This document shows positions 9,800-17,267 of a stretch of 45,594 nucleotides of DNA, one piece after another. The stretch comes from Bacteroidales bacterium (lineage in GTDB: Bacteria > Bacteroidota > Bacteroidia > Bacteroidales > JAIPAH01). Made by a program: the position numbers and the translations under genes. Below the pieces are notes generated by a model, which saw only the letters and a list, made by a program, of their open reading frames with translations, was not told the DNA's origin and did not search any database. The stretch lies in contig JAIPAH010000007.1 in the NCBI GenBank assembly GCA_021740175.1, positions 1 through 45,594 on the forward strand. Reading direction: 5' to 3'. Each line of letters begins with the position of its first letter. Position 1 is the first letter of the stretch.

Positions 9800-9843
9800 T
9801 TTTTTTTCACAAATTAATTGCGAACAACGAAGAAAAACAAAAA

Positions 9844-9868
9844 AAGCGGCGGAAAAACTCCGCCGCTT
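9844..9868 (-). terminator. Rho-independent terminator after the thioredoxin pair
   Basis: A 10-bp perfect stem (AAGCGGCGGA / TCCGCCGCTT) with a 5-nt loop. On the minus strand it is followed by TTTTTTTG, so it ends transcription of the two thioredoxin genes before the WbqC gene. Confidence 0.85.
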
Positions 9869-9906
9869 AATTATAGAATTTAAGTTATCACGATTGTCAG
9901 AAAATA

Positions 9907-10278
9907 CTATTGTTGCTCTTGTACCTCTTCGCCAAGTAATACTTTATGTATAGCTTCCTTCAGCGATTCTTTGGGTATAGCCCCCTGAGCCATTTGTGGT
10001 TGGCCCTCTTTGGGGCAAAACAGTATAGAAGGAATGCTTTTTATGCCGAACGCAGCTGCCAGCTCTTGCTGTTCTTCCGTGTTGATTTTGTAAACATTGA
10101 TTTTGCCTTTGTATTCTTCGCCCAGCTCTTCCAGTATAGGTGAAACGATTTTACAGGGCTGGCACCAGTCCGCATAAAAATCGATAATACAAGGAAGATC
10201 GCCTTCGAATTTCCACTCTTTGTTTTGCTCGTAATTAAATACCTTTTCAAGGAAAGTTTCTTTTGTTAAATGTTCCAT
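9907..10278 (-). CDS. Thioredoxin-family protein, cytoplasmic
   Basis: 123 residues with the full thioredoxin fold: IDFYADWCQPCK active site (WCQPC rather than the common WCGPC), then VYKINTEEQQELAAAFGIKSIPSILFCPK with the cis-proline in SIPS. No signal peptide is seen, so it acts in the cytoplasm as a disulfide reductase. It is a close paralogue of the lipoprotein thioredoxin encoded 56 bp upstream, with long identical stretches, and lies just before a strong terminator; the two form an operon. The Q in the CXXC spacing should alter redox potential, but by how much cannot be read from sequence. Confidence 0.93.
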   Translation of the reverse strand: MEHLTKETFLEKVFNYEQNKEWKFEGDLPCIIDFYADWCQPCKIVSPILEELGEEYKGKINVYKINTEEQQELAAAFGIKSIPSILFCPKEGQPQMAQGAIPKESLKEAIHKVLLGEEVQEQQ

Positions 10279-10334
10279 TTTGTATGTTGTTTTAAAAAAT
10301 TTCTAAGTTGAATTAATTTACCTTTATTGTTTTA

Positions 10335-10850
10335 CTAATTTCCTTTTTCTCCTGTCCCGGAAGAAGTTCCTCCTTTTTTGAGCAGCAGCTCATCGACGAT
10401 GTTCACAAATTTTTCTTTAGGCATAACCCCCCTTGTCATTTGTGGTTTCCCGTCTTTCGGACAAAAGAGAATCGAAGGAATGCTTTTTATACCAAAGACT
10501 CTGGCCAGCTCTTTTTGTTTTTCCGTATCAACCTTATAAACATTGATCTCGCCTTCGTATTCTTTAGCCAAGTCCTTCATGATGGGGGCAATCTTTTTAC
10601 AGGGCTGACACCAGTCTGCATAAAAGTCAATTACACATGGCTTATTGCCCTCGAATACCCATTGTTTCTGGTTTTCTTCATAGTTCATCACTTTCGTTTT
10701 GAAAGTCTCTTTTGTTAAATGGACAGGTTCATCCGAAGTTTCGGTTTTTTCTTCATCTCCTGAACCATTGGCTTTCGTTTCATTGCTTGAACAACTGCTG
10801 AATATCAGCCCCACTAAAACGGCCAATATGAATAAACTTTTATATTTCAT
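10335..10850 (-). CDS. Thioredoxin-family lipoprotein
   Basis: From the ATG at 10850 the protein has 171 residues and starts with a lipoprotein signal, MKYKSLFILAVLVGLIFSSC, lipobox FSSC. A further ATG at 10934 would add 28 hydrophilic residues before the signal and is less likely. After an acidic linker comes a thioredoxin domain with IDFYADWCQPCKKIAPI and SIPSILFCPK. It is expected in the periplasm, anchored to a membrane, as partner of the cytoplasmic paralogue encoded downstream. Such lipoprotein thioredoxins reduce extracytoplasmic disulfides, but they need an electron donor such as DsbD/ScsB, none of which is encoded here. Confidence 0.9.
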   Translation of the reverse strand: MKYKSLFILAVLVGLIFSSCSSNETKANGSGDEEKTETSDEPVHLTKETFKTKVMNYEENQKQWVFEGNKPCVIDFYADWCQPCKKIAPIMKDLAKEYEGEINVYKVDTEKQKELARVFGIKSIPSILFCPKDGKPQMTRGVMPKEKFVNIVDELLLKKGGTSSGTGEKGN

Positions 10851-11021
10851 GATTTTCTTATTTTTCGATGCAAATATATAAATATTTGCTAACTTAAATC
10901 GCTTAATGAACACTTTTTTGTACTTTTGTTCCAATTACTATGCCACATTGATTTATTTACATAACATTATGTAGTATTAATTGTTTAATAACGAGAACTT
11001 GAAAAACAAAAGGAAGAAAGA

Positions 11022-11432
11022 GTGAAACCGTTGATAGATAGCATAAGGCAACTGGATGAGGAGACCTTTGAAGCGATTTTTGCGAGTGAGGAGCAGTGCC
11101 TGAAAGTATTGGCCGAGCAGAAGTGGGGCAGCGGTTTTCGATGTCGTAAATGCGGACATACAAATTATTGTTTGGGACGTACTCTTTACTCCCGCCGCTG
11201 TACACGTTGTAAATATGAAGAATCGGCTTGCGCATTTACCATTTTTCACCGCTGTCGTATTCCTCTGACATTGGGTTTTCGCATACTTTACCGTGTATGC
11301 CGGGACAAAACGATTTCCACTTATAAACTGTCGGAGGAGTATAATCTGCGGCAGATGACATGTTGGCGGTTTAAGAAAAATGTGCTGGAGTGCCTGACAA
11401 ATGAAGAGCATCAGGAAAACCGACGAAGATGA
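11022..11432 (+). CDS. Stand-alone IS1595-type zinc-ribbon protein
   Basis: 136 residues from a GTG start preceded by a purine-rich AGGAAGAAAGA. It contains the transposase zinc-ribbon domain of IS1595/ISXO2 elements: CRKCGH at about 46-51, CTRCKYEES at about 66-74, then TIFHRCRIPL. A complete IS1595 transposase continues with a DDE (ISXO2-like) domain of about 200 residues; here the frame stops after about 60 more residues and no DDE domain follows. It is either a truncated transposase or one of the short DNA-binding derivatives seen in Bacteroidota. A nested inverted-repeat element begins 16 bp after the stop. Confidence 0.75.
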   Translation: MKPLIDSIRQLDEETFEAIFASEEQCLKVLAEQKWGSGFRCRKCGHTNYCLGRTLYSRRCTRCKYEESACAFTIFHRCRIPLTLGFRILYRVCRDKTISTYKLSEEYNLRQMTCWRFKKNVLECLTNEEHQENRRR

Positions 11433-11447
11433 CCGGTAGAAGAAAAT

Positions 11448-11611
11448 AAAAAGGAAGCCGTACAAAAAGGTAAATATTTACCGTTAAAGCAATATGGTAA
11501 AGTCCAATTAAAAAATGAAACTCAATGATATTCAGCAACTTCCCTTCAGGGAATTTAAGGGTAAAAGTTGCTGAATATCCTATTATAAGGCTTTTGTACG
11601 GCCCACTTTTT
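11448..11611. repeat. Nested inverted-repeat element after the zinc-ribbon gene
   Basis: The outer arms are about 20 nt with 3 mismatches, including the exact 11-bp core GCCGTACAAAA (11457-11467) and its complement (11592-11602). Inside lie a perfect 14-bp palindrome GGTAAATATTTACC (11469-11482) and the 15-bp-stem hairpin at 11527-11579. It may be a small non-autonomous element or an RNA-forming unit. There is no coding frame inside. Confidence 0.6.
11527..11579. repeat. Hairpin repeat, copy 1
   Basis: GATATTCAGCAACTT (11527-11541) and its exact complement (11565-11579) enclose 23 nt that can pair further (CCCTT/AAGGG). The left arm with 3 preceding bases is identical over 18 nt to the copy at 16977. 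It separates two convergent genes, and T-rich sequence follows on the minus strand, so it may also terminate transcription. Confidence 0.75.
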
Positions 11612-11628
11612 ATTTATATGTTAAAACC

Positions 11629-13761
11629 TTATTTTACTATCAATTTTCGGGTTTCCGTTCCGCGTTCTGATTCCAGCGTCAAGAGATAGACTCCGGGATT
11701 AAGCTCTGCTATGTCGATAGGTTTATCCAATAGGCCTCCATTGTTTTTCAGAAGGGAATGGTGCACTTCTTTCCCATCGATGGATTTGATAGAAGCTTTG
11801 ATATTTTCATCATCGTTGCTCTGCAGACGAATATTCACAGTTTCCTCAGCCGGATTGGGATATATCGCCAAATCCTGATAAGTACCATCTTCCGTACTTG
11901 TGTTATCTATCTCGTAATCCACATCAAATCCCTGAGCCGTACTCATGTTATCTGTCTGAAATACGAGCATCATTTTTCCAGTTGTGGATGTTAACGGATC
12001 AGGGAGCTCTGAGCCCGTAAGTTCAGCAAGTAGGTTTGTTGGTTCGGCCTCGTAGACCTGCAATACGTCTCCTTCGGCCAAATCAAAGGCATTGAAGGTG
12101 AGAAACACTTCATTAGCGTTTGGAGGTAGGATTTGGAACTGGCAGAAAGAGTTATTGATATAATTCATGTCATCACTTCCATCCGTAAAACTGCCGATAG
12201 GATCAGTGTATTGGTTAAAATCACAATATTCGGGTTGGCTGGCCGTATACTCAAGCCTAAAACCGTGATCGCCGGTTTCATTGTCGTCCGTGATAAATTT
12301 CACTAGCAGCGAATCACCCGAAGATGTGATATCGGTGGGTGATGAAGAACCTGTATATTCCCCGATAAGTTCAGCGTCGGTTGTAGCTCCGTCGTATACC
12401 TTAAGGTAATCAGCTCCGTCTTCAAGATCGAAATCGAGGAAATCCACATCAAAATTTTCTACTGAATCCTGGGGCGTGGGATTCGTAAGCAGCCATGTAC
12501 ATTCGGCGTTGGTGCCATAATTTTCATAAGGTAGGCCTCCGTCGCCGATAGTCCCGCCCAAGTAGGGTAATGTGTCCTGTGAGCAATAATAAGGATATTC
12601 CTCCTGGTCGGGATAGAAATTATTCACCATACTTTGATCCTGGTTATATCCACCGACGGCACCATCACCTTCCAGGTAATAATAGCCATTCATAGTACCG
12701 CTCCAGCCAAAGTTAAAATGAAACATATTGCTTTGCTGGACTCCGTCGAGGGCAAAAGCATGTCCCCCTTCATCGCTAAAGCCGGAATAATATATAGGAT
12801 GATTATTTTCCAGGTCTTCCATAATCATATCCTCCCATTCCGATAAGGTATAATTATTTTTTTCCATGTAGGTTGCGCTCTCCGAATAACCAAAATGGTT
12901 CTGAATAGCTGAGGGAACCATATAGCTCTGGGCCCCCGATCCCTCGGGGGAGAAGTTCATGTCGACGGCAACACCGCAATGGTATTGCAATTCAGCAATG
13001 CCTTGTATGGAATGCTCGGGACTACTACCTGAAATATCATCGGTCATGGCATCCCACATGTAATAAGTGCTCCCGAAGTCAACACTAAGTGTTCCATAAG
13101 GATGACAGTAATAGCTATTTTGTCCGTAGCCATGTTCAGGATATTTATAATGATACATAATCATGCTCATGGCTGTGGCGACACATCCGGAAAGGGCATG
13201 GCCACCGGGTCCGTCTTCATCCTCGGGACAATAAGCATTGTAAGGATAGTTTTGATCCCATGTGCTAGTTAACAATGGTTCAATTTCTCTGTCTCCTTCA
13301 CGGGAGGAGAGAGTGGCTTTAGAGCCGGTTAAATAACGATCCCATTTGTTTTCTATAATTTGACTTGCATCAACATTATTCTCCCGCAGATAATCAATTT
13401 TTTCGGTGTAGGAGGCCATCCAGCTCTCGTAAACATCATTGGTTCGGTCTTCCACATAAGAACCATCCATCGAATATCCCAAAATAGGATGAAATGCGTC
13501 TTCCGCGGATACAATGACAAATCCGTCCGGCTTCATATTGAAAATGTAGTAAGAGGGCTCCCCTTCAAACGTTTTTACAAAAGTTTTGTCAATCGCAATC
13601 TGATCAAAAGATAACGGTGCATAATAGGTGTGAACCGTTTCATAATAATAGTTTTTGGCTACTGTTTGTGCTTGCTCCATATTTACTTTTTCGGCTTTAC
13701 TAACGTTAATAAAGGCAATGAAAAAGAGCAAGGTCAAAAGTAAACTGTGTTTTCGCATCAT
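11629..13761 (-). CDS. Secreted C10 (streptopain-like) cysteine peptidase with T9SS sorting domain
   Basis: 710 residues. Signal peptide 1-23, a Spi-like propeptide domain (about 25-145), then the C10 catalytic domain with Cys193 in LSGCVATAM and His334 in GGHAFALDG, and HFNFGWSG after it. Two CUB-like domains follow (about 395-510 and 515-620; WLLTNPTP, DYLKVYDG, VKFITDDN, then FQILPPNA, DVLQVY), and residues 635-710 form a type A T9SS C-terminal signal (IYPNPAEETVNI ... GVYLLTLE). The family includes SpeB of streptococci and prtT/periodontain of Porphyromonas. Expected: export by Sec, processing, secretion and surface attachment by the T9SS, protein degradation outside. An own promoter lies upstream. 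Second Met at residue 2 is an equal start candidate. Confidence 0.94.
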   Translation of the reverse strand: MMRKHSLLLTLLFFIAFINVSKAEKVNMEQAQTVAKNYYYETVHTYYAPLSFDQIAIDKTFVKTFEGEPSYYIFNMKPDGFVIVSAEDAFHPILGYSMDGSYVEDRTNDVYESWMASYTEKIDYLRENNVDASQIIENKWDRYLTGSKATLSSREGDREIEPLLTSTWDQNYPYNAYCPEDEDGPGGHALSGCVATAMSMIMYHYKYPEHGYGQNSYYCHPYGTLSVDFGSTYYMWDAMTDDISGSSPEHSIQGIAELQYHCGVAVDMNFSPEGSGAQSYMVPSAIQNHFGYSESATYMEKNNYTLSEWEDMIMEDLENNHPIYYSGFSDEGGHAFALDGVQQSNMFHFNFGWSGTMNGYYYLEGDGAVGGYNQDQSMVNNFYPDQEEYPYYCSQDTLPYLGGTIGDGGLPYENYGTNAECTWLLTNPTPQDSVENFDVDFLDFDLEDGADYLKVYDGATTDAELIGEYTGSSSPTDITSSGDSLLVKFITDDNETGDHGFRLEYTASQPEYCDFNQYTDPIGSFTDGSDDMNYINNSFCQFQILPPNANEVFLTFNAFDLAEGDVLQVYEAEPTNLLAELTGSELPDPLTSTTGKMMLVFQTDNMSTAQGFDVDYEIDNTSTEDGTYQDLAIYPNPAEETVNIRLQSNDDENIKASIKSIDGKEVHHSLLKNNGGLLDKPIDIAELNPGVYLLTLESERGTETRKLIVK

Positions 13762-13813
13762 AATTTCGTTTGGTTTAAGTTATTGGCTTTTTTGCCTTCT
13801 TTGGTTAACTTTT

Positions 13814-13846
13814 CAAAAATAATGTATAATAATAAGAATTAACAAA
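13814..13846 (-). promoter_or_regulatory. Promoter of the C10 peptidase
   Basis: On the minus strand TTTG (13843-13846) and TATTTTTG (13814-13821) stand 21 bp apart, close to the Bacteroidota consensus TTTG-N19/21-TAnnTTTG, about 50 bp before the start codon. Confidence 0.55.
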
Positions 13847-13931
13847 TTATTTCAATAAAAAGTGTTAATCCGTTGATAATCAATATTTTAAAATGAAGGT
13901 CGGGCAAATTTTAAAACTAACTAAAACTTTA

Positions 13932-13939
13932 TAAATTTG
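13932..13939 (+). promoter_or_regulatory. Candidate -7 box for hutI-ftcD
   Basis: TAAATTTG, 36 bp before the hutI start, fits TAnnTTTG. No recognisable -33 element or operator was seen. Confidence 0.35.
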
Positions 13940-13975
13940 ACCAAATCTTTCAGTATGATATAAAAACCTGTATAC

Positions 13976-15220
13976 ATGAAAATAGCTATTACGAATATTA
14001 AACAGTTAGTGCAAGCTGATCAACAGCAAAGCCGCATAAAGGCCGCGGGTAATCAGATGGCTGAAGTGCCGGTAATCAACGATGCTTATGTATTAATCGA
14101 AGATGGCATAATTACTGATTTAGGGAAAATGGCTGATAACCCTGCTATCGATCATAAAAGCGTTGTTGAAATCGATGCGTCGGGGCGTTTTGTGTTTCCC
14201 TCTTTTTGTGATTCACACACTCACCTGGTTTTTCCCAAAACCCGTGAAATTGAGTACGTAGATAAAATCAAAGGACTTTCCTACGAGGAGATTGCCAAAA
14301 GGGGCGGCGGAATCCTGAATTCCGCTCAATCCATCAGGGAAATATCTGAGAATCAACTTTTCGAAGATTCCATGAAACGAGCCGACGAGATTATGGAGCT
14401 CGGAACAGGTGCGGTAGAGATTAAAAGCGGATACGGCCTTGATACGGAACAGGAGCTAAAAATCCTGAGAGTAGCTAAAAGGCTGAAAGAAGAGACTCCT
14501 CTCACCATTAAATCTACGTTTTTGGGAGCACATGCTATCCCTACAAAATACAAGAAAGACCAAAGTAAATATGTCGATATTGTGATCAATGAGATGCTTC
14601 CGGCGGTTGCTAAGGAAAATCTTGCCGATTTTGTAGATGTTTTTTGTGATAAAGGATTCTTCAACATCGAAAGTACTGATCGCATTCTGGAAGCAGCGGC
14701 CAAATATGGATTGGTGCCAAAGATTCATGCTAATGAACTCGATTATTCCGGAGGGATACAAACCGGGATAAAACATAATGCTTTGTCTGTTGATCATCTT
14801 GAATACACAGGAGATGAGGAGATCGAGGCTCTGAAATCTTCCGAAACTATGCCTACGGTTCTCCCCGGAGCGGCCTTTTTCCTGAATTTGCCGTATGCTC
14901 CTGCCCGTAAAATGATCGATGCCGGTTTACCGGTAGCTATGGCAAGTGATTTCAATCCGGGGTCGTCACCCTCGGGAAATATGCAATTGATTCTTTCGAT
15001 GGCCAGCATATTGTTTAAATTAACCCCCCGGGAGGCTATCAATGCCACAACGCTTAACAGTGCATACGCGATGGATGTTAGCCAAAACCTGGGGTCCATT
15101 AGCAAGGGTAAAACGGCAAACTTATTTATAACCAGGGAAATGCCTGGTATGGAATTTATGCCCTATTATTACGGCAGTAATAAAGTAGATAAAACAATTT
15201 TAAACGGTGAATTGAAATAA
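13976..15220 (+). CDS. hutI: Imidazolonepropionase
   Basis: 414 residues, the usual length of HutI. It hydrolyses 4-imidazolone-5-propanoate to N-formimidoyl-L-glutamate, third step of histidine degradation (EC 3.5.2.7). It is an amidohydrolase-superfamily protein with the metal-binding CDSHTHLVF near residue 80, KIHANELDYSGG, a conserved SVDHLEYTG and ASDFNPGSSPSGN for the last metal ligand. The cytoplasmic gene lies 13 bp before ftcD, which takes the next step, so the two form an operon. hutH and hutU are not next to it. Confidence 0.95.
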   Translation: MKIAITNIKQLVQADQQQSRIKAAGNQMAEVPVINDAYVLIEDGIITDLGKMADNPAIDHKSVVEIDASGRFVFPSFCDSHTHLVFPKTREIEYVDKIKGLSYEEIAKRGGGILNSAQSIREISENQLFEDSMKRADEIMELGTGAVEIKSGYGLDTEQELKILRVAKRLKEETPLTIKSTFLGAHAIPTKYKKDQSKYVDIVINEMLPAVAKENLADFVDVFCDKGFFNIESTDRILEAAAKYGLVPKIHANELDYSGGIQTGIKHNALSVDHLEYTGDEEIEALKSSETMPTVLPGAAFFLNLPYAPARKMIDAGLPVAMASDFNPGSSPSGNMQLILSMASILFKLTPREAINATTLNSAYAMDVSQNLGSISKGKTANLFITREMPGMEFMPYYYGSNKVDKTILNGELK

Positions 15221-15233
15221 AAACAGAAGAAAC

Positions 15234-16925
15234 ATGAAACAACAACTTATTGAATGCGTCCCCAATTTCAGTGAGGGGAAGGATATGACTATTATCAATC
15301 AGATTACCGATGAAGTAAAAAAGACAGAAGGGGTTCAATTGATAGATGTCGACCCGGGAGAAGCTACCAATCGAACAGTTGTCACCTTCGTCGGACCTCC
15401 CGAAGAGGTATGCGATGCCGCTTTCAGGGCAGCCCGAAAAGCTAAGTCGCTTATTGATATGCGAAAGCATAGCGGCGCTCATCCACGCTTTGGAGCTACC
15501 GACGTATGCCCCCTGGTTCCGGTGTCTAATATTACCATGGAAGAGACCGCTGAATATGCCCGCAAGTTGGGGAAACGTATGGGCGAAGAGTTGAATTACC
15601 CGATTTATTTATATGAAAAAGCAGCCTATAAGCCCGAACATGAGAATCTGGCTTATGTCCGTTCCGGTGAATATGAGGCCTTAAACAGAAAATTGCAGAA
15701 AGATGAGTGGAAGCCTGATTTCGGGCCGCATGAATTCGTTCCCGAGACCGGGGCAACCGCTGTTGGAGCGCGCAATTTCCTGGTGGCTTACAATTTTAAC
15801 TTGAATACAACATCTACACGCCGCGCCAACTCGGTAGCTTTTGATGTAAGGGAGAAAGGCCGTATCAAACGTGAAGGAGACGGTGTCACCGGAAAAATTG
15901 TTAAGGATGAAAACGGCGAGCCGGTAAGAGTCCCCGGCAAACTTAAAAAAACCAAGGCTATCGGATGGTATATCGAAGAGTATGGCGTAGCCCAGATCTC
16001 TATGAATCTCACGGATATTTCCGTGACTTCCATTCACGAGGCTTTTGATGCGGTGGAAGAAAGCGCCCATTCACACGGTTTGCGCGTTACAGGTTCTGAG
16101 TTGGTGGGCGTTGTTCCCCTGAAAGCTATGCTGGATGCAGGTAAGCATTACCTCAAAAAGCAAAAGCGCTCGGTAGGGGTCTCCGATAAGGAGCTGATAA
16201 AAATAGCCGTAAAATCGCTGGGGCTGGATGAGTTGTATCCTTTCGAGCCCGATAAAAAAATTATCGAGTATATCCTGGAGAAAGGAAAGGATGAGGGTAA
16301 GAAGCTTACGAATATGAATCTCGAAGACTTCATGCATGAGACTGCCTCAGAGTCCCCCGCCCCCGGAGGAGGCTCTATAGCTTCTTATATGGGATCCCTG
16401 GGAGCAGCCCTCGGGACGATGGTTGCCAATCTTTCCTCCCATAAAAGAGGTTGGGACGATTACTGGGAAAAATACAGCGATTGGGCTGAGAAAGGGAAAT
16501 ATTATCATGACCGGTTGCTTACAATGGTGGATGAAGACACCAAAGCTTTCAATAAAATCATGGAAGCCTTTAAACTTCCTAAAAACACCGATGAAGAGAA
16601 ACAAAAGCGCCGGGAGGCTATCCAGGAAGCTACCCGCAACGCCATAGAAGTCCCTTTTAACGTCATGCAATTGTGTTATGAATCTATGGAAGTAATGAAG
16701 GGAATGGCTGAAATCGGCAATCCAAACTCGGTGTCTGATGCAGGCGTTGGAGCATTAGCTGCTGTAGCCGGGATAAGAGGAGCTTTCCTTAATGTAAAGA
16801 TCAATGCCGAGGGGCTGGATGATAAAGACTACGTCAATAAAGTGATGAAAGAGGGAAATCAAATGATCGAGCAAGCAACTCAATTGGAGAAGGAAATCCT
16901 TGAACTTGTCGAAGAAAAAATGTGA
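15234..16925 (+). CDS. ftcD: Formimidoyltransferase-cyclodeaminase
   Basis: 563 residues, full bifunctional length. Residues 1-330 are glutamate formimidoyltransferase (LIECVPNFSEG at the N-terminus, KHSGAHPRFGATDVCP, VGARNFLVAYN), moving the formimino group of formimidoyl-glutamate to tetrahydrofolate (EC 2.1.2.5). Residues 355-563 are the cyclodeaminase (FMHETASESPAPGGGSIAS), which releases ammonia to give 5,10-methenyl-THF (EC 4.3.1.4). It follows hutI in an operon and completes histidine to glutamate conversion with transfer of one carbon to folate. A hairpin repeat lies about 50 bp after the stop and may end the transcript. Confidence 0.95.
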   Translation: MKQQLIECVPNFSEGKDMTIINQITDEVKKTEGVQLIDVDPGEATNRTVVTFVGPPEEVCDAAFRAARKAKSLIDMRKHSGAHPRFGATDVCPLVPVSNITMEETAEYARKLGKRMGEELNYPIYLYEKAAYKPEHENLAYVRSGEYEALNRKLQKDEWKPDFGPHEFVPETGATAVGARNFLVAYNFNLNTTSTRRANSVAFDVREKGRIKREGDGVTGKIVKDENGEPVRVPGKLKKTKAIGWYIEEYGVAQISMNLTDISVTSIHEAFDAVEESAHSHGLRVTGSELVGVVPLKAMLDAGKHYLKKQKRSVGVSDKELIKIAVKSLGLDELYPFEPDKKIIEYILEKGKDEGKKLTNMNLEDFMHETASESPAPGGGSIASYMGSLGAALGTMVANLSSHKRGWDDYWEKYSDWAEKGKYYHDRLLTMVDEDTKAFNKIMEAFKLPKNTDEEKQKRREAIQEATRNAIEVPFNVMQLCYESMEVMKGMAEIGNPNSVSDAGVGALAAVAGIRGAFLNVKINAEGLDDKDYVNKVMKEGNQMIEQATQLEKEILELVEEKM

Positions 16926-16976
16926 TAATAGGTTGCCCTTTTAGTTTTAACGGGTGTTGGCCAAAAACTTTATTAA

Positions 16977-17033
16977 ATGATATTCAGCAACTTACATCCT
17001 TAACTTCCTTGAAGGGGCGTTGCTGAATATCAT
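16977..17033. repeat. Hairpin repeat, copy 2
   Basis: ATGATATTCAGCAAC (16977-16991) and its exact complement (17019-17033) enclose 27 nt. The left side is identical to copy 1 at 11524 over 18 nt, while the loop differs. It follows ftcD and runs into a T-rich tract (ATATATTTTTG), so a terminator role is possible. Confidence 0.75.
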
Positions 17034-17091
17034 ATATTTTTGTTTTATTATTTTTTTCTCTTTTTGATTGATTTGACTTTAGCAGATGGTC

Positions 17092-17124
17092 TTTGAATTG
17101 AAAACCGGAAACTCATTATCTTTG
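17092..17124 (+). promoter_or_regulatory. Promoter upstream of the propeller-like lipoprotein
   Basis: TTTG (17092-17095) and TATCTTTG (17117-17124) are 21 bp apart, a good Bacteroidota-type promoter. It implies a leader of about 100-140 nt before the lipoprotein gene, containing a 23-codon frame. Confidence 0.55.
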
Positions 17125-17163
17125 CCATAGAATTAAGAAGGGAAATACAGATACCGATAAGCT

Positions 17164-17235
17164 ATGATAGAACACGTTATCCTCTTTAAAATATGTAAAA
17201 TCTGTCGTGAGCGAAACAGCTCTGGTGGATTATGA
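17164..17235 (+). other. Short upstream frame (23 codons), possible gene remnant
   Basis: ATG to TGA frame reading MIEHVILFKICKICRERN and ending in an ATGA overlap with a possible start at 17232. Its first nine residues resemble the start of Dabb-domain (stress-responsive alpha/beta barrel) proteins, which suggests the 5' stump of a deleted gene that kept its promoter. It could also be a leader peptide, or chance. Confidence 0.2.
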
Positions 17236-17267
17236 AAAATAAACTTATTTACCAAAACACCATACCA

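Noticed and set aside
10851-10934. N-terminal extension of the lipoprotein thioredoxin from the ATG at 10934
   Set aside because: The extension would place 28 mostly charged residues in front of a normal lipoprotein signal and covers the likely promoter (TATATTTG on the minus strand).
11022-11432. Complete IS1595 insertion sequence
   Set aside because: No DDE catalytic domain and no target-site duplication around the inverted arms could be found.
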